Source: Arcicella rosea (GTDB taxonomy: Bacteria; Bacteroidota; Bacteroidia; Cytophagales; Spirosomataceae). From it: a stretch of DNA of 64,000 nucleotides. The position numbers were made by a program, and so were the translations under genes. Under the pieces are notes generated by a model, which saw only the letters and a list, made by a program, of their open reading frames with translations, did no database searches and was not told the origin of the DNA. Shown piece by piece: positions 1-9,850 of this stretch (position 1 is its first letter; each line of letters opens with the position of its first letter). The stretch is from NCBI RefSeq assembly GCF_014204325.1, contig NZ_JACHKT010000021.1:1-64000 (forward strand), read 5' to 3'.

Positions 1-1037
1 TAAATCCCATCGGCTGCTACATGAGTACATTCTCCAATCATTGTCTGATGTCTTATTATGCTATCTTTAAGCCTTTTACACTCATTAAAAGCATTATGAC
101 TTGCATGTTCAATGATGTTAATTCCGCCAACTTGATTGATGTGAACCTTAATGCCATACTCTACTGGTTTATTTTCTTTGCCTCTGACAATAGGGCGAAT
201 ATAAGGTTTATAGATGCTTACTATGCGGTCACTAATATTCGCTCCAGGCACTTCAAAAAGATGTTTTTGTTGCTCATAAACCACTTTAATAGTTTGAAAT
301 ACTTCTGAATCCTTTTCTAAAAATCCCTTAAATTTAACTTGCTCTAGGAGTTCGTTGAGTGTTAAAATACCTTTATTTAGTAGCTTTAAAAGTGAACGTT
401 TTCTGGAATAGGTCTTACGATGAATCTTCTTCCTGAGTTTGCTGTAAGTCAACTGTTTTATCTTTTGGTCTTTGAATTTAGACCTCGGTAATTTGATTTT
501 ATTGCTTGTGCATAAAGCAGGAATCTGTTTTTCCCAGAGCCAAGTACAAGCTTCCCAAAGTAGCTTTACATCTGTTGGAGTACGTATATAAACTTCATAG
601 CAAGTAGCATCCATCAATAAAACATTTTTATCAGGAATTTCTGCCTTCCAGCTATTAATCATCACGCTTTGGAAAAGATTCAAATCTAAATGGTTTCCCA
701 AGTAAGACCTTACTCTAGAAACAAAAGCATTATCCTTAATTCTTTCATTATCAGAAAGTAAAACCCCACAGAACATCTGCATTGCCCAATTAGTGTGAAA
801 ACTTTCAAGTAGCTTCTCATCACTTAAACAAGTATAGTGTTTTAAGAACATCAAAGCAAAAAGTCCTTTAGTTGGCAACCATGAAGGTGCTCCACAAACT
901 TTAGTTTTATTGGGTAAAAGCTCTTCAAGAGAATCCCAATCAATAGTTTGATGAATTTTCCCTAGAATCGTCGTATTCTTGAATAAGTACAACTTATGAA
1001 AATTTGGAGAATCGAAATCAAACAGTGTATATTGCAT
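1..1037 (-). CDS. DDE transposase, IS5/IS1182-like, C-terminus cut by window edge
   Basis: Reading the minus strand from an ATG at 1037 gives an uninterrupted frame of 345 codons that runs off the window. The start reads MQYTLFDFDSP. Residues about 45-130 (GLFALMFLKHYTCLSDEKLLE...) look like the DUF772 N-terminal domain of IS5/IS1182-type transposases, and LMDATCYEVYIRTPTD fits the first catalytic Asp block of the RNase-H-fold DDE core. The last visible residues, HVAADGI, may hold the second catalytic Asp. The frame is intact, so the gene may be functional, but the end with the third acidic residue is outside the window. Family placement is from remembered motifs. Confidence 0.85.
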   Translation of the reverse strand, partial: MQYTLFDFDSPNFHKLYLFKNTTILGKIHQTIDWDSLEELLPNKTKVCGAPSWLPTKGLFALMFLKHYTCLSDEKLLESFHTNWAMQMFCGVLLSDNERIKDNAFVSRVRSYLGNHLDLNLFQSVMINSWKAEIPDKNVLLMDATCYEVYIRTPTDVKLLWEACTWLWEKQIPALCTSNKIKLPRSKFKDQKIKQLTYSKLRKKIHRKTYSRKRSLLKLLNKGILTLNELLEQVKFKGFLEKDSEVFQTIKVVYEQQKHLFEVPGANISDRIVSIYKPYIRPIVRGKENKPVEYGIKVHINQVGGINIIEHASHNAFNECKRLKDSIIRHQTMIGECTHVAADGI

Positions 1038-1072
1038 CTGTATTTATATTTTTTAGCAGAAACAAAATACAG

Positions 1073-1115
1073 AAAAACCCCGAAATTTGCCAGTATTGAC
1101 ACTTTTTCGGGGTTA
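1073..1115. terminator. Hairpin at IS / histidine kinase boundary
   Basis: A 10-bp perfect stem (AACCCCGAAA / TTTCGGGGTT) with a 19-nt loop lies between the 3' end of the histidine kinase gene (minus strand, stop at 1176) and the transposase start. The left arm is flanked by A residues, giving a U-tract on the minus strand, so it could end transcription leaving the kinase gene. It could equally be an IS end. Confidence 0.45.
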
Positions 1116-1175
1116 TTTCATTTGTAATATATTGATAATTAGATGATTATAATAATAAAGGAAAGCCTAATTTTA

Positions 1176-4070
1176 TTATGCTAGAAATTTATCTAATTCG
1201 GCTTTTAATACAGGAATACTTTCTTTTAATTTTACTTGAAATAAGCTCCACATAGATTGTAAACTTTCATACTCTGGTTTTTCTTTCGCTTGATTTTCGA
1301 TACCAATCAACGATTGTTCTAATTCAGTAAGCCCAACCATTCCTAATGTTGGTTTTAGTTGATGAGCCAGCTTTCTTAATTCCTCCCAGTCTTGTTGATG
1401 AATTAAATTAGATATTTCTTCAAAATCTGGTAAAACATCTTCTATGAAAGTCTGAAAAATATCTGCGGCATATTCTCTATCATCACCATAAAGGTCGTTT
1501 AGTCTGTCTTTATCTAGGAAAACGTTGTTTTCTCCGTTGAGAGCAACTATTTTGCCAACTTCTTTTGTCTCATCTTCTTCTGTCATCATCACGGCATATT
1601 CAGACTTCGTATTCACATAATTTTGAATAACACTTAAAAGATGGTTTGGTGAAAATGGTTTTGTAACAAAATTATCCATTCCTACTTCAAAAGCTTTGTT
1701 CTTTTGGTCGAGCATGGCAGATGCTGTCAGAGCGATAATTGGCGTATCTTGATTCGGATTTTTGGTATTTCGTATCTTAATCGTCGCTTCGTATCCATTC
1801 ATATTTGGCATTTGGATGTCCATCAAAATAATGTCAAAACGTTCTTTGGAAGCTTTGTCAACTGCTTTTTTCCCATCAGAAGCTATTACATAAGTAAAAT
1901 GCCATTTGTTCAATAAGCTACTGATATACTTTTGGTTCATTGCATTATCTTCAGCAACTAATATTTTACACGATTCTAAGCTGCGGTCGGCCTCTTTGAT
2001 GACGTGATTGTTTTTAACAACTTCATTTTTAGATTTTTGAAAAGGTAAAGTAACAATAAAAGTTGTTCCTTCTCCTTCTCTACTTTTAACCACGATGTTT
2101 CCACCCTGAAGCTCAACCAATTGTTTGGTAATGGCAAGGCCAAGTCCTGTTCCTTTGTGTTTATGACCTTGTTCCGAATCTACTTGTTTGAATTTCTGGA
2201 AAATTAAATCAAGCTTATCGGCTGGAATACCGATACCTGTATCTGAAATTTTGAATTCAATCCAAGAAGTTTCATCTTCTTCTTTTAGTAGTTTAACCAT
2301 TACATCAATGCTACCATGTTCTGTAAACTTCTCGGCATTACCTATAATGTTCAATAGTATTTGGTTTAGGAGTAAATCATCCCCCAAATAATTACCACTT
2401 ATTTTTACATCCGTCAAAAGATTAATTTCAACAGGGCTACTATCTAGTTTTATCTGGAAAACTCTTTGAATTGTACGAAGCAAACCAACCAAATCGAATG
2501 GATGCTTGTGAATTTCTATTCGTCCGGCTTCAATTTTTGCCATGTCCAATAAATCAGAGATAAGACTATGTAAAAAATCAGCTGACGTTTTCAAGATGTC
2601 TAGGTATTCAAACTGTTCACTTGTTGGATGAGTATCAAACATCAAGTGCGTCATACCAATGATAGCATTGAGCGGAGTACGAATTTCGTGACTCATATTT
2701 GCTAAAAATTGTTTTTCTGCTTGACGTGCTTCTTCGGCAACTTCTTTGGCCTTTTCTAACTCTTGTTCCAGTAATTTTCTTTCAGTAATGTCGTAATGAA
2801 TGCCCATTGAAGCAACGGTTTCTCCGTTTTCATCAATAATCGGAGCACCACTGATTATCACCCAAATAGGAGTACCATCTTTTTTATTAAGACATACTTC
2901 ATAAGAGCTTGCTTTGCCTTCTTCTCTTTCCTCCTGTCTTTCATCAACAATGTCAGCCTCGGCTTCTGGTAAAAAAAGTTCTTTGGCATTCTGGCCAACA
3001 AGTTCATCTTTGGTATAACCTAACATTTCACAGAATCTATCGTAGGCTCTTAGTATTTTGTGGTTATTATCAACTTCCAACAAACCTAAGGTCATATTAT
3101 CTAAGATACCTCTGTATTTTTCTTCGCTTTTACGAAGACGTTCGTGGGCTAAAAACTTATCAGTTACATCAGAATAATTGTATAAATGCCCTCTATATTT
3201 TCCTTCAATGAAAATAGGGATGTAGCCTCTTTCTATGATTCTTCCATCATTTGTTTCTAATTGTTCATCAATAACTATTTCTCTATTTGCCAGAATCTCC
3301 TCAACTCTATTAACAAATTGTTCTGGCTCTTTGAAGAGTTCTTTTATACCTTCTGCCAAGGAAAGACAGTCTGCTCCAATAAGATTATCGGGGGAGATGT
3401 TAATATTGAAAATATCGCAAAAAAGTTGATTGGCTAAAATTATTTTACGATTTTCATCTTCAACTAGAATTCCTTTTTGAAGATTAGATATTAAGTTACC
3501 AAATCGGGCTTGAGTAGCTCTTAAAGTATCTTCAGTTACTTTTCGTTCAGTAATATCTCTGGCAACAGCCACTAATTCTACAGATTCATCATCGTTTTCA
3601 ATTCGTCTGACGTTCTGTCCAATCCACACAACATTACCTGATTTTGCTTTAATAGGAAATTCATTATAAGTACTTTCTTCCTTATTCTGAACCATTTCAG
3701 CATAAAAATTAATGAGCGATTCTTGATAGTTTGGCAAAACTAACGTGGAGAAGTGACGACCAATAATTTCATCTTCAGTAAACCCTAATCTTTCTTTTAC
3801 AACAGGATTTACGTACGTGAAGAAGCCATCAACCGATAATTTATAGATAATATCTTGAACAGATTCTATTAAATAGCGGTATCTTTTTTCAGTTTTTTGT
3901 AATTCATCAACAGAACTTTTTACTTGTTGTTCAAGATTTTGATTAAGCAGTTGCAGTTGCTCAGTTGTCTCGTAGAGTTCCAAAGCCTTTCTCTCCAAGA
4001 TACTCTCGGTTTGTTGATGAGCTTGTTTCTCCAGCTCTATTTGGCGTTTGAGCTTTTCTATTTCTTCCAT
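1176..4070 (-). CDS. Hybrid sensor histidine kinase / response regulator with PAS repeats and Hpt domain
   Basis: Multi-domain phosphorelay protein of 964 residues from the ATG at 4070 (an upstream TTG adds five residues). No transmembrane segment is visible, so it is probably cytosolic. Order: N-terminal coiled coil (about 1-60), three PAS/PAC units (about 62-175, 185-305, 315-430), HisKA with phospho-accepting His461 in NMSHEIRTPLN, HATPase with N-box Asn578 and the DTGIGIP and GTGLGLAI loops, receiver with VAEDN and Asp751 in LMDIQMP, Lys804, and a C-terminal Hpt with His903 in LAHQLKP. All catalytic residues for a His-Asp-His relay are present. No separate output regulator lies next to it, so its final Asp acceptor is elsewhere. 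Signal unknown. Confidence 0.95.
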   Translation of the reverse strand: MEEIEKLKRQIELEKQAHQQTESILERKALELYETTEQLQLLNQNLEQQVKSSVDELQKTEKRYRYLIESVQDIIYKLSVDGFFTYVNPVVKERLGFTEDEIIGRHFSTLVLPNYQESLINFYAEMVQNKEESTYNEFPIKAKSGNVVWIGQNVRRIENDDESVELVAVARDITERKVTEDTLRATQARFGNLISNLQKGILVEDENRKIILANQLFCDIFNINISPDNLIGADCLSLAEGIKELFKEPEQFVNRVEEILANREIVIDEQLETNDGRIIERGYIPIFIEGKYRGHLYNYSDVTDKFLAHERLRKSEEKYRGILDNMTLGLLEVDNNHKILRAYDRFCEMLGYTKDELVGQNAKELFLPEAEADIVDERQEEREEGKASSYEVCLNKKDGTPIWVIISGAPIIDENGETVASMGIHYDITERKLLEQELEKAKEVAEEARQAEKQFLANMSHEIRTPLNAIIGMTHLMFDTHPTSEQFEYLDILKTSADFLHSLISDLLDMAKIEAGRIEIHKHPFDLVGLLRTIQRVFQIKLDSSPVEINLLTDVKISGNYLGDDLLLNQILLNIIGNAEKFTEHGSIDVMVKLLKEEDETSWIEFKISDTGIGIPADKLDLIFQKFKQVDSEQGHKHKGTGLGLAITKQLVELQGGNIVVKSREGEGTTFIVTLPFQKSKNEVVKNNHVIKEADRSLESCKILVAEDNAMNQKYISSLLNKWHFTYVIASDGKKAVDKASKERFDIILMDIQMPNMNGYEATIKIRNTKNPNQDTPIIALTASAMLDQKNKAFEVGMDNFVTKPFSPNHLLSVIQNYVNTKSEYAVMMTEEDETKEVGKIVALNGENNVFLDKDRLNDLYGDDREYAADIFQTFIEDVLPDFEEISNLIHQQDWEELRKLAHQLKPTLGMVGLTELEQSLIGIENQAKEKPEYESLQSMWSLFQVKLKESIPVLKAELDKFLA

Positions 4071-4700
4071 ATTAATTTTACACAATCAAAAGTTTTCTTC
4101 AACCTTAATTTTAAGTATGCTAATCATAAATTGTTCCAAACTATCATTTTAATGAATTTTTAGATACTTTTATTTACTTTGGCTTTAAGATTTAAGTTTC
4201 TTTGCTCTTTTATTAATGAATTTAAAAATGGTTAACGTTTGGTTATACTAGATGCTTATTATAAAAAAGTATTTTAACCTAAATCAATAATATTTGAGAT
4301 AAGGAAGTGAACGAAGAATAAAAGCTATTTCTATTCTTGTTTCTTCGTATTTTATTATCGAGGTTTAAACAAGAAGATTAAGTTTATGAGCAAGTAGGCA
4401 ATGATATTTTTATGAATCATGAGTAAAATCTTGCCGCTAAGTAGAATAATCACTCAATACTAAAACCAGTATGGTAATAGCTGTTTGGGCGGATGAAAAT
4501 AATACTCTTCAATAAACAAAAAATTTAGACCTTGCTTTTATTATGCAAATGAAAATACTTTTTTTTGGGGTTAACTAGTGGTAAGTATGAATGACCACGA
4601 TTTCAGATGAAATTTAGTAAATTTTTTGGTAAAAATATATGTACCAACAAAAATTATATAAATTAATGTGAAAGTTTTACTTTTTCGAAATTTATATAGC
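4071..4700. other. 630-bp AT-rich gap, nothing recognised
   Basis: This stretch between the histidine kinase start and the recQ stop holds no ORF of coding character, no RNA gene and no strong hairpin that I can see. It must contain the kinase promoter, but I could not place a convincing TAnnTTTG box. Confidence 0.6.
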
Positions 4701-6854
4701 TTATAAACGCTTTATTTTATTTTTTTCTGCAATTAAAAGAGCAATTCTTATCTTATGGTATTCATATTTGGCGTCCATCGCTTCAAAAAGCGGTTTGATT
4801 GGGTCGCCTTTTTTTACATTCATTACTTTTGCAGCACCCACGATTTGCTCAACTTCGGTTTCGGTAATAAATGCTGAAATGTTAATATCTTCGCCATCTT
4901 CATAGAGTTTTGCCAAATGCGAAAAGATGGTAACTGGATTCAGACTTCGCTGTTCAGCAATTTCATTAACTGATAAACCTTCTTTGTACAATTGATAAGT
5001 ATAATGAAAAGTATCAACTCCTGTCGCTGAACTTTTAGGAATTGTTTTCAAAAAGTCTCCAATTTCTTTTAAAAATACTTCTCCGAATTGTCGATATTTT
5101 TGTTCGCCAACGCCCGAAACATTGAACATTTCTAATTGGTTCAAAGGTTTTTTTTGTGCCATGTCCGAAAGCGTAGCATCCGAGAAAACCACAAATGGCG
5201 GAATATTTTTTTCATCAGCAATTTGTTTTCTGAGTACTCTCAGGCGTTCAAAAAGCTCATCTTTAATGATTTCTCTTTTCGATTTTTCTTTTGGAATATT
5301 GGCTTCACGTTCGGCTTGTTTTTCTTCAAAAGGTCTGTAACGTACCAACTGTACTTTTCTGCCTTCTTTCAAAATCGCCCAAGACGCATTGTTAAGTTTA
5401 TAAGCGTGGGCTTCGTCGTAAGCAATGTCCATCACGCCTGAATTTAACATTTGCTGTAAATAGTCTGCCCACTCGTCTGCTTTTAACTCTTTTCCAACAC
5501 CAAAGGTTTTGATTTCGTGGTACTTATGTTCAATGATACGTCTGTTGTTCGAGCCTCTCAGAATATCTATCAACATACTCATCGCTACGTTTTCGCCTGT
5601 TCTGGCAATGGCTGAAAGGGCTTTTTGGGCAATCAGCGTAGCATCAAATCGTATGGGTGGATTTTTACAAACATCACAATTGCCACAGTCGTTTGTAACC
5701 TCTTCGTTAAAATAGCTCAAAAGGATGCGTCTTCTACAAATCTCCGCTTCGGCGTATTGCTTCATGCGTTCGAGTTTAGCTACTTGAACTTCCTTCATTT
5801 CAGTGGGAAGACCAGAATCTGCAATCATATCTTTCCTAACCAACAAATCATTGTAAGTATAAAAAAGCAAAGTATCTGATTTCAAGCCATCACGTCCCGA
5901 ACGACCAATTTCTTGATAAAAACTTTCAACATTTGAAGGCATCGAATAATGAATCACCCAACGAACATTCGATTTGTCAATGCCCATTCCGAAGGCAATT
6001 GTGGCTACAATTACTTGAATATCATCTTGAATAAATTGATTTTGTACTTCAGAACGCTCTTGTGCTGGCATTCCAGCATGATAATACTTGGCATTGATGC
6101 CTACTTTCCGAAGAGCTTCAGCTACGGTTTCAGTATTTTTTCGACTCAAACAGTAAATAATTCCACATTGTCGAGGACGCTCCGCAATGAAATTTTGAAT
6201 GATTTTAATACGATTTCGACCCGCTTGTACGGAAAGCGAAAGGTTGGGTCTATCAAAAGAAGAAATAAAAATTTTAGCCTCTGGAATCCCTAGTTGGGTC
6301 AGAATGTCCTTACGAGTTACTTTATCGGCTGTTGCGGTTAAAGCAATCATCGGAACATTTGGAAGTGCTTTCTTTAAAACACTCAGTTTGGTATATTCTG
6401 GTCGGAAATCATGTCCCCAAGTAGAAACACAGTGCGATTCATCAACGGCAAAAAGACTGATATTCAAAGAAAGAATCCAATCTAAATATCCTTGTGTAAA
6501 AAGTTTTTCAGGCGAAATATATAAAAGTTTTAGTTCGCCATTTTTGCATTGGCGTTCTATCGTACTTTGTTCTTGTGAAGTGAGCGATGAATTAACGTAT
6601 TCTGCTGCAATGCCATTCGCTTTTAGAGCTTGTACTTGGTCGTGCATTAAGGAGATTAATGGCGAAATAACCAGCGTTAAGCCTTGCATCACCAAAGCTG
6701 GAATCTGAAAGCAGAGTGATTTTCCACCACCCGTTGGCATCAGTACCATGGCGTCTTGCCCGTAAAGTACCCAGTCGATAATTTCAGCTTGTAATGGACG
6801 AAAGGCATTGTAGCCGTAATATTGTTTTAAGATTTGTTCTTTGGTGAGTGACAT
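4701..6854 (-). CDS. recQ: ATP-dependent DNA helicase RecQ
   Basis: 3'-5' DNA helicase of superfamily 2 (717 residues), acting in recombination and fork repair. Walker A TGGGKS at residues 41-46, Walker B variant DESH at 138-141 followed by the aromatic-rich loop WGHDFRPEY, motif VI QEIGRSGRDG near 314-323, RQC zinc site Cys373, Cys390, Cys393, Cys396, winged helix, then an HRDC domain near 515-595 and a further C-terminal helical region with an HTH look. Length and domain set are normal for Bacteroidota RecQ. It is divergent from the M3 peptidase gene across 184 bp and stands alone as a transcription unit. Confidence 0.96.
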   Translation of the reverse strand: MSLTKEQILKQYYGYNAFRPLQAEIIDWVLYGQDAMVLMPTGGGKSLCFQIPALVMQGLTLVISPLISLMHDQVQALKANGIAAEYVNSSLTSQEQSTIERQCKNGELKLLYISPEKLFTQGYLDWILSLNISLFAVDESHCVSTWGHDFRPEYTKLSVLKKALPNVPMIALTATADKVTRKDILTQLGIPEAKIFISSFDRPNLSLSVQAGRNRIKIIQNFIAERPRQCGIIYCLSRKNTETVAEALRKVGINAKYYHAGMPAQERSEVQNQFIQDDIQVIVATIAFGMGIDKSNVRWVIHYSMPSNVESFYQEIGRSGRDGLKSDTLLFYTYNDLLVRKDMIADSGLPTEMKEVQVAKLERMKQYAEAEICRRRILLSYFNEEVTNDCGNCDVCKNPPIRFDATLIAQKALSAIARTGENVAMSMLIDILRGSNNRRIIEHKYHEIKTFGVGKELKADEWADYLQQMLNSGVMDIAYDEAHAYKLNNASWAILKEGRKVQLVRYRPFEEKQAEREANIPKEKSKREIIKDELFERLRVLRKQIADEKNIPPFVVFSDATLSDMAQKKPLNQLEMFNVSGVGEQKYRQFGEVFLKEIGDFLKTIPKSSATGVDTFHYTYQLYKEGLSVNEIAEQRSLNPVTIFSHLAKLYEDGEDINISAFITETEVEQIVGAAKVMNVKKGDPIKPLFEAMDAKYEYHKIRIALLIAEKNKIKRL

Positions 6855-7038
6855 GAATTTTGTGGAAACAAAGGGATTATTTTAAATTTCATTTTTAATG
6901 CAATTTACATTTTTCGGGCGATTTTTAGCTAAGATTGGGGGCAATCAAGTAAAGTTCTATTACTTTTGATGAACAAAATTTTCAATACGTGTAGCTTGAA
7001 AGGTGATGCAAAAGCTGCTTATTTCTTTATAAAACACA

Positions 7039-8763
7039 ATGACAAAAACGATAAACATTAATCCGCCAGTTCGTAAGTTTTTGGTGGCTGATTTTCAATT
7101 AAGCACTTGGGAAAGTGTAAAACCTTTATTCGATAATTTAGTAGAGCGTTCTATTAATAACATTGACGATTTACGCAAATTTTTTACTGACCGCTCTGAA
7201 TTAGAAAGTTATCTTTCGGAAAACTTCGCTTGGCGTTATATCAAAATGACTTGCGATACGGGCGATAAGGAAATTAAAGCTCATTTCGACCAGTTCGTGA
7301 CGGAAATTCAACCGCAATTAGCTGAGTATGACGATGTGTTGAACAAAAAAACACTTGAAAATTCGTTCTTGGATGAATTAACCGAAACTGGTTTTGACAT
7401 CACGATTAGAGGAATGAAAAAATCGACTGAGATTTTTAGAAATGAAAACATTGCTCTTTTTACAGAAATTCAAAACCTTTCAAGCCAATACCAAGCAACG
7501 GTAGGAGCAATGACGGTTGAATTGGACGGACAAACTAAAACACTACAACAAGCGGGCGTTTTCTTGGAAAATACCGACCGTACTTTAAGAGAATCTGTTT
7601 ATAGAAAAATTCAGGAACGTCGTTTTCAAGACCATGAAAAGATGGACGAAATTTTCAATAAACTGACGGCTTTGCGTCATCAAATTGCCTTGAATGCAGG
7701 TTTTGAAAACTATCGTGATTACTCTTTTGCCGCTTTAAAACGCTTCGATTATACTCCTGCCGATTGTTTCAATTTCCACGAAGCGGTGGCTGAAACCATT
7801 GTTCCGATTTTAAATAATGTAGCTACTGAGCGTAAAAATGCTTTACAAGTAAGCGAGTTGCGTCCGTGGGATAAATCTGTGGATGCCCAAGGTCGTGCGG
7901 CTTTACATCCTTTCAATGGTGGCGAAGATTTATTGAACAAAACCATTGAATGTTTTACGCAATTAGATCCATTTTTAGGTGAATGCCTAAGTATTATGAA
8001 AGAAATGGGTCGTTTGGATTTGGAATCAAGAGTAGGCAAAGCACCTGGCGGATACAATTATCCTTTAGAAGAAACAGGCTTCCCATTTATTTTTATGAAT
8101 GCTTCGTCGTTGATGCGTGATGTAATTACAATGCTTCACGAGGGTGGTCATGCGGTGCATTCAATCGTGACTAAAGATTTGATGCTGAATACTTTCCGTA
8201 ATTTTCCTTCGGAAGTAGCAGAATTGGCTTCGATGTCGATGGAATTGATTTCGATGGATTTCTGGAATGTGTATTTTGATAACGAAGAAGAATTGAAGCG
8301 TGCTAAAATTCAACATTTAGAAGATATTCTCAGTACGCTTCCGTGGGTAGCAACGGTGGATAAATTTCAACATTGGATTTACGAAAACCCAACGCATAGC
8401 GTTGAAGAACGTACAGCGGCTTGGCTAAGTATTTATGAGAAATTTGCTGACTCTGTAACGGATTGGTCTGGCTTAGAAGATTATAAATCTTGGATGTGGC
8501 ATCGTCAATTACATATTTTTGAATTGCCTTTCTATTATATCGAGTACGGAATTGCTCAATTAGGAGCGATTGGCGTGTGGAAAAACTACAAAGAAAATCC
8601 GCAAAAAGGCTTAGAAGGCTATTTAAACGCTTTAAAACTGGGTTATACCAAACCGATGAAAGAAATTTATGCGGCAGCCAATATTCCTTTTGATTTCTCG
8701 AAAGAGCATATTGCCTCACTGATGAATTTCGTGCAAGCTGAATTAGCGATTTTGAAGAAATAA
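7039..8763 (+). CDS. M3 family oligoendopeptidase (PepF-like)
   Basis: Zinc metallopeptidase of the M3 (thimet/PepF) family, 574 residues, no signal peptide, so cytosolic; it would cleave short peptides. The zinc motif is HEGGHAVH with His367, Glu368 and His371, and the third ligand is probably the Glu in SEVAELASMSMEL about 25 residues on. The helical N-terminal half (about 1-200) fits the oligopeptidase F N-terminal domain. Monocistronic: it ends at a hairpin terminator shared with the converging rpsJ gene. Family certain, substrate unknown. Confidence 0.93.
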   Translation: MTKTININPPVRKFLVADFQLSTWESVKPLFDNLVERSINNIDDLRKFFTDRSELESYLSENFAWRYIKMTCDTGDKEIKAHFDQFVTEIQPQLAEYDDVLNKKTLENSFLDELTETGFDITIRGMKKSTEIFRNENIALFTEIQNLSSQYQATVGAMTVELDGQTKTLQQAGVFLENTDRTLRESVYRKIQERRFQDHEKMDEIFNKLTALRHQIALNAGFENYRDYSFAALKRFDYTPADCFNFHEAVAETIVPILNNVATERKNALQVSELRPWDKSVDAQGRAALHPFNGGEDLLNKTIECFTQLDPFLGECLSIMKEMGRLDLESRVGKAPGGYNYPLEETGFPFIFMNASSLMRDVITMLHEGGHAVHSIVTKDLMLNTFRNFPSEVAELASMSMELISMDFWNVYFDNEEELKRAKIQHLEDILSTLPWVATVDKFQHWIYENPTHSVEERTAAWLSIYEKFADSVTDWSGLEDYKSWMWHRQLHIFELPFYYIEYGIAQLGAIGVWKNYKENPQKGLEGYLNALKLGYTKPMKEIYAAANIPFDFSKEHIASLMNFVQAELAILKK

Positions 8764-8780
8764 GAATCGACTAAAACTAA

Positions 8781-8814
8781 AAAATCCCTTTTAACAACGT
8801 TAGAAGGGATTTTT
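8781..8814. terminator. Bidirectional terminator between M3 peptidase and rpsJ
   Basis: A 15-bp stem with one mismatch (AAAATCCCTTTTAAC / GTTAGAAGGGATTTT) and a 3-nt loop, flanked by A on the left and T on the right, sits between two convergent genes. It can end transcription from both sides. Confidence 0.85.
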
Positions 8815-8835
8815 TTATGTTCTAAGCAAGGAAAA

Positions 8836-9141
8836 CTACACCTTGATTTCAACATCAACACCTGAAGGCAATTCTAATTTCATTAACGCATCAACTGTTT
8901 TTGGAGATGATGAGAAAATGTCAATTAAACGCTTGTAAGTACATAATTGGAATTGCTCACGAGCTTTTTTGTTAACGTGTGGTGAACGCAAAACTGTGAA
9001 TTTTTCAATTTTAGTAGGTAAAGGAATTGGACCTGAAACTACTGCACCTGTAGCTTTAACCGCTTTCACGATTTTCTCAGCCGATTTGTCCACTAAAGTG
9101 TGGTCAAATGACTTCAATTTGATTCTGATTTTTTGATTCAT
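8836..9141 (-). CDS. rpsJ: 30S ribosomal protein S10
   Basis: 101-residue ribosomal protein S10, full length. Typical stretches are [14 protein letters not shown] at the start, [20 protein letters not shown] in the middle (the loop that contacts 16S rRNA and NusB) and a C-terminal SGVDVEIKV. It is on its own: the upstream neighbour on the same strand is an unrelated secreted protein about 120 bp away, and downstream is a convergent peptidase gene. In most bacteria S10 leads the S10/spc gene cluster and in Bacteroidota it often follows fusA, so the isolated position is notable. A TAATTTTG box lies about 65 bp upstream. Confidence 0.97.
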   Translation of the reverse strand: MNQKIRIKLKSFDHTLVDKSAEKIVKAVKATGAVVSGPIPLPTKIEKFTVLRSPHVNKKAREQFQLCTYKRLIDIFSSSPKTVDALMKLELPSGVDVEIKV

Positions 9142-9207
9142 TGTATTGGTACGTTAAAATTTGTAATTCCCGCAACGAAAGTACCATTAGCTTCATTTTC
9201 GGGACTG

Positions 9208-9215
9208 CAAAATTA
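9208..9215 (-). promoter_or_regulatory. Candidate rpsJ promoter -7 box
   Basis: Reading the minus strand, TAATTTTG matches the Bacteroidota -7 consensus TAnnTTTG and lies 67 bp before the rpsJ start codon. No clear -33 TTTG is visible. The sequence between is GC-richer than its surroundings and could be a leader. Confidence 0.5.
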
Positions 9216-9262
9216 GTGAATTTATTAATATTCAGAACGATAAGCTTAAAAAATATTCTAAA

Positions 9263-9772
9263 TTATTCTTTAGGCATTTTATTAATAGGATTACTTTGTT
9301 GTGCGGCTTCGTTAATAATTACATTTTCTGCGGAGCTTAAAAGCCATTTTCCAGCTTTATTCACGAAAACCATCAGGGCTAAGTTTTCAGCTTCTTTGTA
9401 ATAATTGCCATTGGGCGAAGTATAAGCTCCCATGTGCCAATAGAGATGAACTACGGCTACATCATGTGTAATAAATCTGGTATGTACACTTGTTTTGCTC
9501 AAAGACGTGTTCTGAAACATTACTTTATGAAAAACCTGATGGGCATATTGTACTTCTTTTCGGTTTTTCCACCACATTCCTACCACATTTACCCAGTCGG
9601 CATCTTCGGTAGCATACTCTTTCATGTCATCGTAATTGTGATTATTCCAACTGTTAATTACGGCATCGACTTGTTTTTCGATAGCAATCTTGTCTTGTGA
9701 ACGGTCTTGTGCAAAGCCAAAAGATAGGCTTGCAAACAAAAGAAAGGAGAGGAGTAAAGATTTCATAATCAT
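9263..9772 (-). CDS. Secreted NTF2-like / DUF4440-type protein
   Basis: 169 residues with a clear signal peptide (MKSLLLSFLLFASLSFGFA, cut before QDRS). The mature part has the pattern of the SnoaL/NTF2 cone fold used by DUF4440 proteins: DAVINSWNNHNYDDMKEYATEDADWVN followed by strands ending in WLLSSAENVII. Members of this fold bind small molecules or act as steroid-isomerase-like enzymes; no function can be assigned here. A second ATG two codons in is an equally good start. It sits between rpsJ and an AraC regulator, all on the minus strand, without obvious co-transcription. Confidence 0.8.
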   Translation of the reverse strand: MIMKSLLLSFLLFASLSFGFAQDRSQDKIAIEKQVDAVINSWNNHNYDDMKEYATEDADWVNVVGMWWKNRKEVQYAHQVFHKVMFQNTSLSKTSVHTRFITHDVAVVHLYWHMGAYTSPNGNYYKEAENLALMVFVNKAGKWLLSSAENVIINEAAQQSNPINKMPKE

Positions 9773-9850
9773 ATTTTTAAGTTTATGATTACAAAATTAG
9801 GCTGAGGCTTTGCCTAAGAATAGTACAAATGCGACATCTTTTGCGATAGG

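Larger units (their letters stand above)
1..1115 (-). mobile_element. Insertion sequence, one end only
   Basis: The transposase gene plus its upstream flank form one end of an insertion sequence. The outer boundary is uncertain. An inverted repeat (AACCCCGAAA at 1076-1085 and TTTCGGGGTT at 1105-1114) just upstream of the transposase ATG could be part of the IS end or a terminator that insulates the transposase from outside transcription. The other end and any target-site duplication lie outside the window. Confidence 0.6.

Noticed and set aside
6199-6708. 169-codon plus-strand frame inside recQ
   Set aside because: Lies antisense to an intact, well-conserved helicase gene; composition follows from the codon use of recQ.
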